Source: Bacteroidota bacterium (GTDB taxonomy: Bacteria > Bacteroidota > Bacteroidia > Flavobacteriales > Flavobacteriaceae). From it: a stretch of DNA of 64,000 nucleotides. Shown here one piece after another: positions 35,101 through 42,261 of the stretch; the first letter of the stretch is position 1; the number at the start of each line of letters is the position of its first letter. The notes beneath the pieces were generated by a model. The model saw only the letters and a list, made by a program, of their open reading frames with translations, had not been told where the DNA came from and ran no database searches. The stretch is taken from assembly GCA_023446155.1 (NCBI GenBank), contig JAEXIT010000017.1, forward strand, positions 248,001 to 312,000. The letters run 5' to 3'. The position numbers and the translations under genes were made by a program.

Positions 35101-35319
35101 GAAAGAACAGGTTTAACTAGCTTAAGAGTAGGTGTGAATGCTAGAAATCCATTTACAGTATTAGCTAGAGAAAACAGAGGATATGATGATCCTGAAACAT
35201 CATTAAGCAATGGTAACATCGTTGGTTTAGCTTCTGGTACTAGTAACAGTGGAGCAAGCGGAACTAACCAGTATCCAAACACTAGAACTGTTGGTTTCAG
35301 TCTTAACTTAACGTTTTAA
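32194..35319 (+). CDS. SusC/RagA-family TonB-linked outer membrane protein
   Basis: 1041 residues. The signal peptide ends near FSFAQ. A carboxypeptidase-regulatory-like domain (VTGTVTEGGLPLPGVSVVIKG) spans about 26-105, followed by a TonB plug (AITSANQVVKAKELTQA, LVVIDGVISTATALQQLP, IKGSQGAALYGSDGVNGVLIV) and a large barrel ending in NTRTVGFSLNLTF. It imports a bulky nutrient bound by the partner SusD lipoprotein, powered by TonB. The substrate is unknown; no glycoside hydrolase or protease lies in the operon. Codon choice is notably biased (TTA for Leu, AAC for Asn, AGA for Arg), like ribosomal-protein genes, so high expression is likely. Confidence 0.95.
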   Translation: MRSKFKWIFTLLLAFSMQFSFAQQEKTVTGTVTEGGLPLPGVSVVIKGTTQGTQTDMDGNYSIKAKQGQVLVFTFVGMETSSVTVGASNKINVALQSEAKQLNEVVVGALGIKKRQDAITSANQVVKAKELTQAASPNAIQSLTGKVSGLQINQTNSAVDGTMRIVIRAPKSITQNNQALVVIDGVISTATALQQLPTEAIESINTIKGSQGAALYGSDGVNGVLIVTTKKGSTQGQKMSISVNSSIDFTNVAYLPERQTRYGQGWDGQHYSYENGTWGPEFDGSIQPTGLPQADGSFLMLPYRSLGSDNIKKFFKTGVLTQNGVSLSSGNEDGYLFFTANKLKNEFIVQDDVLDRTNFQFKAGKKIGRWNVEGNAQYTTQESRTTSASLYYDLLQTPTNVPIEMFENGGNLHGYSYYMRNPYWVRDNVRNQSNTDVFNGIGKIGFEVNKNINISYTAGVNLSSTKALSYSNDYVDPYRYGNGNQSVISSLSTSNGSTRRLYADLLINFDYDLTKDLNLKVNIGNNVQDVYATSTGVSGSQLAIPGLYNISNVSSVPNATNSFARSRRFAFFGNVDLGYKDYLFLNLTGRNEWVSFLDKSNNNFFYPSAGLSFIPTKAIESLKDNNVLSYAKITASIVKVGSANGIAAYDINNLYTRSTGYPFNGVNSYVPNVQPTIAYNSRTNPYIKPEFYLTKEASLNLGFLKDRITLDVAGYISDNTDLITTISSSYASGNPNYATNIGATKTKGIEIDLGITPIKTKDFTWDARFSFSKAKTTVEKVADNTNSVAIYSPYGTYGIFAEEGEEYPIIKGFGYQRDGEGRIIVDPNTGNPLKSTELMKLGKTTPDYILGLNTSIDFKGLRLAAVMDYRTGHQYYSGTKNTLTNFGYLVDSAENGRGGFIMPNSSYLDANTGTYVANNSVVTGGGSSIGVQQYYANIYSNIDENYILDATAFKVRELSLSYAIPAKMLERTGLTSLRVGVNARNPFTVLARENRGYDDPETSLSNGNIVGLASGTSNSGASGTNQYPNTRTVGFSLNLTF

Positions 35320-35330
35320 TTAAAAGAAGT

Positions 35331-36833
35331 ATGAAAAAGTACAAAATACATTTATTTTCATTAGTAGCAGCATTAGGATTGTCCTCTTGTGACGATTACT
35401 TAGATATCAATCAGTCACCTAACAACCCTACTTATGAAAACGTAACGCCAAACTTAGCTTTAAGTGGTGCGATCACTCAGCCTTACCGTTCATTTTCTAC
35501 AATGCCAAATGCATTAGGAAACTTATTTATGAACAGCTGGGGTGGAAACGTTAACTCGGTAACGGGTATTTACACTGTTGAGTTTGACTTAAATATCGAT
35601 AACTCATTCTACTCAAGAATTTGGGAGAATTTGTTCCTAACAACTTTAGGTTTATCAAACATCCAGAATTTCCCTGCTGAGAATTACGATAACCACAAGG
35701 CTATCGCAAAAATCATGAAAACGTTCTACTTCCAGTATTTAGTAGATCTTTATGGTGATATGCCTTATTCTCAGGCGCACAATCCATTAAACCCTACACC
35801 GGTTTATGACAATGCGCAAACGATTTACAGAGATTTAGTAGTACAGTTAGAAGACGCAATCGATATGATCGATAACGCTCCTGCTGGAACAACTACAGTT
35901 GGATTAGAAGATCCTGTATTCAAAGGAAACATGGCTAACTGGAAAAAATTAGCAAACACAATCAAATTAAGATTGTTGATCAGAGAATCTGGTGTTGCTG
36001 CTAGTCAGACTTACTTAAATGCTGAGTTTGCTGAATTAGCTGGTGCTGATTTCATCACTACTGATGCTACAGTTAACCCTGGTTATTCAAATGCTAACAA
36101 CGACAGACAAAACCCGTTCTATAACACTTACGGATACCAAATCAACGAAACTACAGAAAGACCTTCTTACAGTTCTACTGTAGCTACAGATAACGCGATC
36201 AAATCGCTTAACGGTAGTAAGTATGGTACACCAGACGGACGTTTAGGTAGATTATTCAAACAAAACGGTGGATCTTGGGCTGGAGTTATTCAGGGACAAA
36301 CAGGTATCGAGGCTCCGGATAACTTAGCGAATCTTGGTCCTGGGTTGATCAAAAATTCTGCGCAAGACGGATACATCTTTACAGCTGCTGAAAGTTACTT
36401 CTTACAAGCTGAAGCAGTACAAAGAGGATATCTTTCTGGTTCTGCTGAAAACTTATTCATAACTGGTATTGAGAAATCATTCCAATTATTAGGAGTTCCT
36501 GCAACTGGAGTTGGAAATCTTACTGACTATAAAGCTGCTATTAATGCAGGTGGAGCAGATCCTAGAATTAGCTGGTTAACATCAACTAATAAAATTGAGA
36601 CTATCATGACTCAAAAATGGATCGCTTTAATGGGTATCAATGGTATCGAGTCTTGGATCGAGTATACAAGAACAGGTTTCCCTGTAACAAGTTTAGCGTT
36701 AACGGCTACAAGACCTGCTAAACCAGTACGTTTAATGTACCCGAACTCTGAGTATACTGCAAACGGTAACAACGTACCAAGTCAGTCTCAAAATGATGCA
36801 TTTAATAATAAAATCTTCTGGGCATTACCATAA
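35331..36833 (+). CDS. SusD/RagB-family nutrient-binding lipoprotein
   Basis: 500 residues. The lipobox is ALGLSSCDDYLDINQSP, giving a lipidated Cys20. The all-helical TPR-like SusD fold is indicated by IAKIMKTFYFQYLVDLYGDMPYSQA, GNMANWKKLANTIKLRLLIR and YFLQAEAVQRGYL. It acts as the lid and binder for the preceding SusC barrel. It starts 11 nt after the susC stop, with the same high-expression codon use. It belongs to the SusD-like branch often linked to peptide or unidentified substrates; the ligand cannot be read from sequence. Confidence 0.93.
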   Translation: MKKYKIHLFSLVAALGLSSCDDYLDINQSPNNPTYENVTPNLALSGAITQPYRSFSTMPNALGNLFMNSWGGNVNSVTGIYTVEFDLNIDNSFYSRIWENLFLTTLGLSNIQNFPAENYDNHKAIAKIMKTFYFQYLVDLYGDMPYSQAHNPLNPTPVYDNAQTIYRDLVVQLEDAIDMIDNAPAGTTTVGLEDPVFKGNMANWKKLANTIKLRLLIRESGVAASQTYLNAEFAELAGADFITTDATVNPGYSNANNDRQNPFYNTYGYQINETTERPSYSSTVATDNAIKSLNGSKYGTPDGRLGRLFKQNGGSWAGVIQGQTGIEAPDNLANLGPGLIKNSAQDGYIFTAAESYFLQAEAVQRGYLSGSAENLFITGIEKSFQLLGVPATGVGNLTDYKAAINAGGADPRISWLTSTNKIETIMTQKWIALMGINGIESWIEYTRTGFPVTSLALTATRPAKPVRLMYPNSEYTANGNNVPSQSQNDAFNNKIFWALP

Positions 36834-36862
36834 TTGGTGATAACCTCAAAATACTATTAAAT

Positions 36863-37642
36863 ATGAAAAAAATTAAATTATTATTATTGTTTGTTGCAAC
36901 TGCCGCTGTGTCGGTATCGTGTGACTTAGGCGATGAGGCACCATACTATGGTGATTCTAGAGCTATTGTTGGATTTTCCAAGACTTCTCAAAGTAATGGT
37001 ATCGTAACAGACGGAACTGATAAAACGGTTAATATGGTTATCGAACTAATCGGTGGTAACCAAAGTTTACCAGCAGATAGCGATATCGCTGTTACTTACG
37101 ATTTTGATGCAACGAGTAGTACTGCTACTTTAGGACATGAGTTTGACTTTGTTTCGACGAATCATACTGCAATTATTCCTGCTGGAACGAAATCGGTTGT
37201 AATTCCTATTACTGTTCACAGTAATAATGTAGTTGTAAACGACGATAAAACGGTTGTAATTAAACTTACAGGAGCTTCTTCTGCTAGCGCAACTGTTGTT
37301 GGATCAAACTACAGCAAATTAACAATCACTTTAGTAGGTTCTTGTTTCTCTAACTTAGCAGGTAACTATGTGGCACCATATACTTCTGGTACATATCCAC
37401 TTGTAGTTACTGAAATTGGAGTTGGTTCTTACAAATCTACTCTTACACCAGGTTATACTCAGTATGATATGTATTTCTCAGATCTTTGTGATACATTAAC
37501 AATTACTGACTGGTACGGTAATGATACATACCCAATCTCAGGAACAGGTATCGTAGAAGCAAATGGTGATTTAAGATGGACTAGCGTTACAATCACTGGT
37601 CAATACACAAACAGAGCGTACCTATTCAGAAAAGTGAATTAA
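36863..37642 (+). CDS. Surface lipoprotein with Calx-beta-like domain
   Basis: 259 residues. Signal with lipobox VSVSCD. The segment SDIAVTYDFDATSSTATLGHEFDF and KSVVIPITVHSNNVVVNDDKTVVIKL is a Calx-beta-like beta-sandwich with Asp-rich turns that may bind calcium. A second half (residues about 160-259, containing DTLTITDWYG) is a separate beta domain I do not recognise. It occupies the SusE/SusF position behind SusCD and probably helps capture the same ligand; that role is inferred from position. Confidence 0.8.
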   Translation: MKKIKLLLLFVATAAVSVSCDLGDEAPYYGDSRAIVGFSKTSQSNGIVTDGTDKTVNMVIELIGGNQSLPADSDIAVTYDFDATSSTATLGHEFDFVSTNHTAIIPAGTKSVVIPITVHSNNVVVNDDKTVVIKLTGASSASATVVGSNYSKLTITLVGSCFSNLAGNYVAPYTSGTYPLVVTEIGVGSYKSTLTPGYTQYDMYFSDLCDTLTITDWYGNDTYPISGTGIVEANGDLRWTSVTITGQYTNRAYLFRKVN

Positions 37643-37658
37643 ATAATAATAGAGAAAT

Positions 37659-38690
37659 ATGAAAAAAAATAAAAGATATTTAAGTTCAGCTTTTGCATTA
37701 TTGTTCACAGGATTAGCTTTTGTTTCCTGTAATGATAATGACCCGGACTTTGTTTATAACCAAAAACCAGCAATTTCTCCTGAATTTTCTGCCTATACGG
37801 TAAATGAAGGTGATCAGGTTTCAATCGTACTTAAAACGAATAAAGTGTCTAACGTTCCAATGGAAGTTAAACTTGAAGTTTTAGGTAATAGTACTGCTAC
37901 TTTAGGAGATGATTTTACATTACCTGGATTAGAAGTGGGTGCTGAAGATGGATTAGGAACGGACGGTTTCTTAGTAACTTTCCCTGCTAATGCAGATACG
38001 TACACAATTACAATTCCTGTTACCCTTGATGATGAGTATGAGCAAGATGAATTACTTGCTTTAAAACTTACTGGGGCTCATAACATGAACGGTACTATTG
38101 ATCAAACTGTTAACATCACGATCAAAAACGTTGTGAAAGATGAATTAGACTTAACTCTTGCTTGGGATAGAACTTTCGAAGCTGGTGGACAGACATATTC
38201 ACTTTGTGATATCGAGTATGACGTAGACATCTTGGTTTTCAATGCTGCAACTTTCGATCCAGTTGGTGACGGTGCTCAAACAGGTGACTGTCCAGAGCAT
38301 TTAGTAATGCCATTGGCTGACTATCCGGATGCAACATACTTAATCGTTGGATACCTTTATGGTGATGCAGGTGTTCCTGCTGCTGGTTTACCAGAATTCA
38401 ACATTCCAATCACTGTAGATTATATTAGAGGTGGTTCTGCTACTTTACAAGCAGGTTCTTACACACAATCTTCAGCATTCTTAACGTCTAACTCACAAGG
38501 TGAAAATAGTGCAGGTGCTGGAAACGGAGACCTTACTATTATTGCTGCTGTGAAAGTAGAAAATGGTGTGTTCACGATCTTAAACCCTGATGACAATAGC
38601 GTTATTGCTCAAGGTAGATCTGCATCAACTGTTAACAAAATGGCGGCTGCTTTCAAAGCAAAAGCTGGTTTGAAAAAAAACAAAAAATAA
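37659..38690 (+). CDS. Surface lipoprotein with Calx-beta-like domain
   Basis: 343 residues. The lipobox is LAFVSCNDND. The N-terminal half holds a Calx-beta-like unit (EFSAYTVNEGDQVSIVLKT, ATLGDDFTLPG, TITIPVTLDDEYEQDELLALKL). The C-terminal half is a second beta domain that ends in a Lys-rich tail (AAFKAKAGLKKNKK). It is the last gene of the SusCD operon, 16 nt behind the previous lipoprotein, and is followed by a strong terminator. Ligand unknown. Confidence 0.8.
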   Translation: MKKNKRYLSSAFALLFTGLAFVSCNDNDPDFVYNQKPAISPEFSAYTVNEGDQVSIVLKTNKVSNVPMEVKLEVLGNSTATLGDDFTLPGLEVGAEDGLGTDGFLVTFPANADTYTITIPVTLDDEYEQDELLALKLTGAHNMNGTIDQTVNITIKNVVKDELDLTLAWDRTFEAGGQTYSLCDIEYDVDILVFNAATFDPVGDGAQTGDCPEHLVMPLADYPDATYLIVGYLYGDAGVPAAGLPEFNIPITVDYIRGGSATLQAGSYTQSSAFLTSNSQGENSAGAGNGDLTIIAAVKVENGVFTILNPDDNSVIAQGRSASTVNKMAAAFKAKAGLKKNKK

Positions 38691-38711
38691 TTTTTAAATA
38701 AATATATTTTT

Positions 38712-38740
38712 AAGCGCCCCAAATTGGGGCGCTTTTTTTG
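38712..38740 (+). terminator. Terminator of the SusCD operon
   Basis: AAGCGCCCC and GGGGCGCTT, loop AAATT, then a T-run. Confidence 0.9.
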
Positions 38741-38799
38741 TTATAACGATAAATTACAGCTCATTTTACAGAATAGCTGCATTATTTGTAAATTTCTAA

Positions 38800-38807
38800 T
38801 ACCTTTG
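38800..38807 (+). promoter_or_regulatory. Promoter -7 element (TACCTTTG) for porin gene
   Basis: Perfect TAnnTTTG, 18 nt before the ATG at 38826; the -33 position reads CTG rather than TTG. Confidence 0.55.
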
Positions 38808-38825
38808 CGATTCTAATATAGAATT

Positions 38826-40736
38826 ATGAAGCATCTTTTTATAGCGGTACTACTGTTATGTTCTTTTGCAATGTTGGGCCAGGAGATGGTAAAGGATTCG
38901 ATAAAACCTAAAAAATCACTTCGAGGTTCTGACGACAAAAAACATTTTGCCCCGATCGATCAGTATAAAATCATTTCATTGGATCGCGACACTACCTTTG
39001 TAGATACTTCATTGACCATCAAAAAGGATTATGAACTAAACTACCTCCGGAAAGATATTTTCGGATTAATGCCTTTTCCTAACGAAGGACAAACGTATAA
39101 TACGTTGGATTATGGACTGACAACGTACAACGCTTACCCGGAATTCGGCTTTAAAGCCAAGACGTTCAATTTTATGCGGGCCGAGGATATTAAATACTAT
39201 TCGATGCCAACTCCCATGACTGAGTTGTACTATAAATCGGTTATGGAACAAGGACAAAATCTGGATGCCTTTATCTCGTTGAATACATCCAAAAATCTAA
39301 ACTTTTCCATCGGATATAAAGGACTCCGATCGTTAGGGAAATATGTGAACCAGCTTTCGAGTACCGGTAATTTCCGATTCATAACCAGTTACCACACTTC
39401 GGATAAACGGTATAATTTAAAATTCCACGTGGCCATACAGGATATCCTGAATCATGAAAACGGCGGTGTTAAAAACCTGGAGGAATTCGAAAACAGTATT
39501 CCGCCTTATGACGATCGCGCACGTCTGGATGTTTATTTTAGCGACGATACCAAATCGTCACTCGAAGGGAAACGGGTCTTTTTTGACCATAGCTTCCGTC
39601 TGAATAAAAATAATCCGAATAGCTTGGTCTTCCTGCATCGTTTTAATTATGAATATAAGTTTTTCGATTATTCGCAGCCCACGGCCAACGTACGTTTCGG
39701 CGATTCTTATACAAGTACCATTACAAACAAGACAAGATTTAACAGTCTGTATAATAAGGTAGGTGTTGCTTATTCCAACCAAAGTTTTGGAGATTTCGAG
39801 TTTTATCTGGAAGACTACCGTTATAATTATTTCTACAACAGTATCGTCTTAAATGATGATGCTTCTGTTAAAGTGCCGAATCGTCTTAATGATAAGATCA
39901 ATTCCTATGGCGCGCAGTATACGTATTATAAAAACAAATGGAAGGGAACCGTATTGGTGTCGAATTCTATAACCGATCAGTCATTGGCGAAAATTGAAGG
40001 AACGGTACGCTACAATTGGAACCCGCGCAACGTGTTTACACTGCGTTTTCAAAATATGAACAAGTTGCCGGATCTGAACTACAACCTGTATCAGAGTAGT
40101 TATATCTTTTATAACTGGAGTAACAGTTTTAAAAATGAGAAAATTAAAAACCTGGAATTAGAAGCTAAAACACAATGGCTGGAGGCGTCGGTAAAATATA
40201 GTATTTTGGATGATCATTTGTATTTCGCCGATAACAGTACCGATCCAACGCAGGTGTTGGTTTCGCCTCAACAATACGGAAATACGATCAATTACTTCTC
40301 GGTGAAAGTAGGCCGTGAATTTAAAGTAGGTAAATTCGGTTTGGATAACACTTTATTGTATCAAAAAGTAGATCAAACAGACAAAATACTAAACGTGCCG
40401 GAATTCGTAACACGTAATACGTTATATTTTAATGATCACTATTTCTCAAAAGCCTTATACCTGCAAATGGGGGTGACCTTAAACTATTTTACAAAATACT
40501 ATGCCAATACCTACAATCCGGTGTTGGGTGAATTCTATATCCAACAGGAAAAAGAAATCGGAAACTTTCCGATGCTCGATTTCTTCATCAATGCCAAAAT
40601 CAAACGCACACGAATTTATTTAAAAGCGGAACATTTTAATTCCAGTTTTTCAGGCTATAAATTTTATTCCGATCCAAACAATCCGTATCACGATTTTATG
40701 GTGCGTTTCGGACTGGTATGGAATTTCTTTAGTTAA
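38826..40736 (+). CDS. Putative porin (outer-membrane beta-barrel)
   Basis: 636 residues. The signal peptide is KHLFIAVLLLCSFAMLGQ. The rest is a long beta-rich protein with many aromatic strands (YNLKFHVAIQDILNHENGG, RFNYEYKFFDYSQPTANV, YLQMGVTLNYFTKYYANTY) and ends in a barrel-closing MVRFGLVWNFFS. The pattern fits the Bacteroidota putative porin family (Porin_10). It starts with its own promoter and stands alone. Substrate unknown. Confidence 0.85.
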   Translation: MKHLFIAVLLLCSFAMLGQEMVKDSIKPKKSLRGSDDKKHFAPIDQYKIISLDRDTTFVDTSLTIKKDYELNYLRKDIFGLMPFPNEGQTYNTLDYGLTTYNAYPEFGFKAKTFNFMRAEDIKYYSMPTPMTELYYKSVMEQGQNLDAFISLNTSKNLNFSIGYKGLRSLGKYVNQLSSTGNFRFITSYHTSDKRYNLKFHVAIQDILNHENGGVKNLEEFENSIPPYDDRARLDVYFSDDTKSSLEGKRVFFDHSFRLNKNNPNSLVFLHRFNYEYKFFDYSQPTANVRFGDSYTSTITNKTRFNSLYNKVGVAYSNQSFGDFEFYLEDYRYNYFYNSIVLNDDASVKVPNRLNDKINSYGAQYTYYKNKWKGTVLVSNSITDQSLAKIEGTVRYNWNPRNVFTLRFQNMNKLPDLNYNLYQSSYIFYNWSNSFKNEKIKNLELEAKTQWLEASVKYSILDDHLYFADNSTDPTQVLVSPQQYGNTINYFSVKVGREFKVGKFGLDNTLLYQKVDQTDKILNVPEFVTRNTLYFNDHYFSKALYLQMGVTLNYFTKYYANTYNPVLGEFYIQQEKEIGNFPMLDFFINAKIKRTRIYLKAEHFNSSFSGYKFYSDPNNPYHDFMVRFGLVWNFFS

Positions 40737-40775
40737 GACTGCGTTAGCAACATTTTATAACAGGCCAAATAGCAA

Positions 40776-40783
40776 TATCTTTG
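40776..40783 (+). promoter_or_regulatory. Promoter -7 element (TATCTTTG) for cysteine/cystathionine synthase
   Basis: Perfect TAnnTTTG. The TTG within it could be mistaken for a start codon at 40781, but the ATG at 40820 is downstream with a normal leader. Confidence 0.6.
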
Positions 40784-40819
40784 GCAAACGAAACAGACTT
40801 TTTTAGAAATTATATACTA

Positions 40820-42181
40820 ATGAAATACGCAAAAAACATATTGGAAACCATCGGAAACACGCCTTTGGTTCAACTAAATAAAGTAACAAAAGAAGTCGAT
40901 GCTTTGGTATTGGCAAAAGTGGAGACCTTCAATCCGGGGAATTCGGTAAAAGACCGTATGGCGGTAAAAATGATTGAAGATGCGGAAGCGGACGGACGTT
41001 TAAAACCAGGTGGAACCATTATCGAAGGAACTTCCGGAAATACAGGAATGGGATTGGCTTTGGCGGCTATTGTTAAAGGATACAAATTGATTTGTGTGAT
41101 TTCCGACAAGCAGTCGAAAGAGAAAATGGACATCTTGCGTGCCGTTGGTGCTAAAGTAGTGGTATGCCCTACCGATGTGGAGCCAACCGATCCAAGATCG
41201 TATTATTCGGTATCCAAACGATTGGCCGAAGAAACACCGAATGCTTGGTATGTAAACCAATACGATAACCCGTCGAATGCTATTGCGCATTATGAGCAAA
41301 CGGGACCGGAAATCTGGGAGCAAACCGAAGGGAAAATCACGCACTTTGTTGTAGGTGTGGGAACCGGAGGAACTATTTCGGGAGTGGCGAAGTATTTAAA
41401 AGAGAAAAACCCAAATGTTAAAATCTGGGGAATCGATACCTATGGGTCAGTATTTAAAAAATACCACGAAACCGGAATTTTCGATGAAAATGAAATTTAT
41501 TCGTATATCACCGAAGGAATCGGAGAGGACATCCTACCTAAAAACGTCGACTTTTCATTAATCGATGGATTTACAAAAGTAACCGATAAAGATGCTGCTG
41601 TGTATACTCGTAGAATAGCATTGGAAGAAGGAATCTTTGTTGGAAACTCTGCCGGTGCTGCCATAAAAGGACTAATCCAGTTAAAAGAGCACTTTAAACC
41701 GGAAGATGTGGTAGTGGTGTTGTTTCACGATAGTGGTAGCCGTTATGTAGGTAAAATGTTTAACGACGACTGGATGCGTGAACGAGGCTTCCTGGAAGAA
41801 GAAATCACCAAAGCAGAAGATCTGATCAAAGAACATATCGACAAACCGTTGGTTGTGGTGCGTACCGAAGAATTAGTGTCGCATGCAATCGAAAGAATGC
41901 GCAAACACAAAATTTCACAAATCCCGGTAATCGATGTAACCGGGTTTGTAGGTTCTGTAGACGAAACGGATTTGTTTCAAAGTTATGTAGCCGATAAAAA
42001 TGTAGCGGATAAACCAATCCGTGAAGTAATGGGTGCTGTTTTCCCAATTGTAAAACTGGGAACGCCGATCGACGAAGTTTCGAAACTGATCAATAAAGAT
42101 AATCAGGCTGTTTTAGTTGATTTAGGTAATGGAAAGCACCACATCATCACGAAACACGATATTATCAATTCGATAAAATAA
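40820..42181 (+). CDS. Cystathionine beta-synthase-like PLP enzyme with CBS domains
   Basis: 453 residues. The catalytic domain is fold type II: the PLP Lys in NPGNSVKDRMAVKMIE, the substrate loop EGTSGNTGMGLALAA, and the phosphate loop GVGTGGTISG. After about residue 335 a CBS pair follows (PLVVVRTEELVSHAIERMRK and PIREVMGAVFPIVKLGTPID), suggesting control by an adenosyl ligand. It condenses serine or O-acetylserine with homocysteine or sulfide; cystathionine formation is the likelier role given the CBS pair. The start is placed at 40820 because the upstream TTG lies in a promoter element. Confidence 0.9.
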   Translation: MKYAKNILETIGNTPLVQLNKVTKEVDALVLAKVETFNPGNSVKDRMAVKMIEDAEADGRLKPGGTIIEGTSGNTGMGLALAAIVKGYKLICVISDKQSKEKMDILRAVGAKVVVCPTDVEPTDPRSYYSVSKRLAEETPNAWYVNQYDNPSNAIAHYEQTGPEIWEQTEGKITHFVVGVGTGGTISGVAKYLKEKNPNVKIWGIDTYGSVFKKYHETGIFDENEIYSYITEGIGEDILPKNVDFSLIDGFTKVTDKDAAVYTRRIALEEGIFVGNSAGAAIKGLIQLKEHFKPEDVVVVLFHDSGSRYVGKMFNDDWMRERGFLEEEITKAEDLIKEHIDKPLVVVRTEELVSHAIERMRKHKISQIPVIDVTGFVGSVDETDLFQSYVADKNVADKPIREVMGAVFPIVKLGTPIDEVSKLINKDNQAVLVDLGNGKHHIITKHDIINSIK

Positions 42182-42189
42182 TTGCAACC

Positions 42190-42220
42190 AACCAGACAGG
42201 TTTTCTGAATCTGTCTGGTT
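42190..42220. repeat. Intergenic palindrome, ACCTGAC-like family, copy 3
   Basis: AACCAGACAG pairs perfectly with CTGTCTGGTT across an 11-nt loop. Related to the 62801 and 27363 elements, with CCAGACAGG in place of CCTGACAGG. Confidence 0.6.
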
Positions 42221-42222
42221 TA

Positions 42223-42261
42223 AAAAAAGCGCCGTTTGTAATTTACAAACGGCGCTTTTTT
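42223..42261. terminator. Bidirectional terminator
   Basis: GCGCCGTTTGTA and TACAAACGGCGC with A6 and T6 ends, between two converging genes; it overlaps the PNGase stop codon. Confidence 0.9.

Noticed and set aside
40781..40819. Longer start (TTG 40781) for the cystathionine beta-synthase gene
   Set aside because: The TTG is the end of a TATCTTTG promoter element and the added residues are not family-like; ATG 40820 gives the typical N-terminus.
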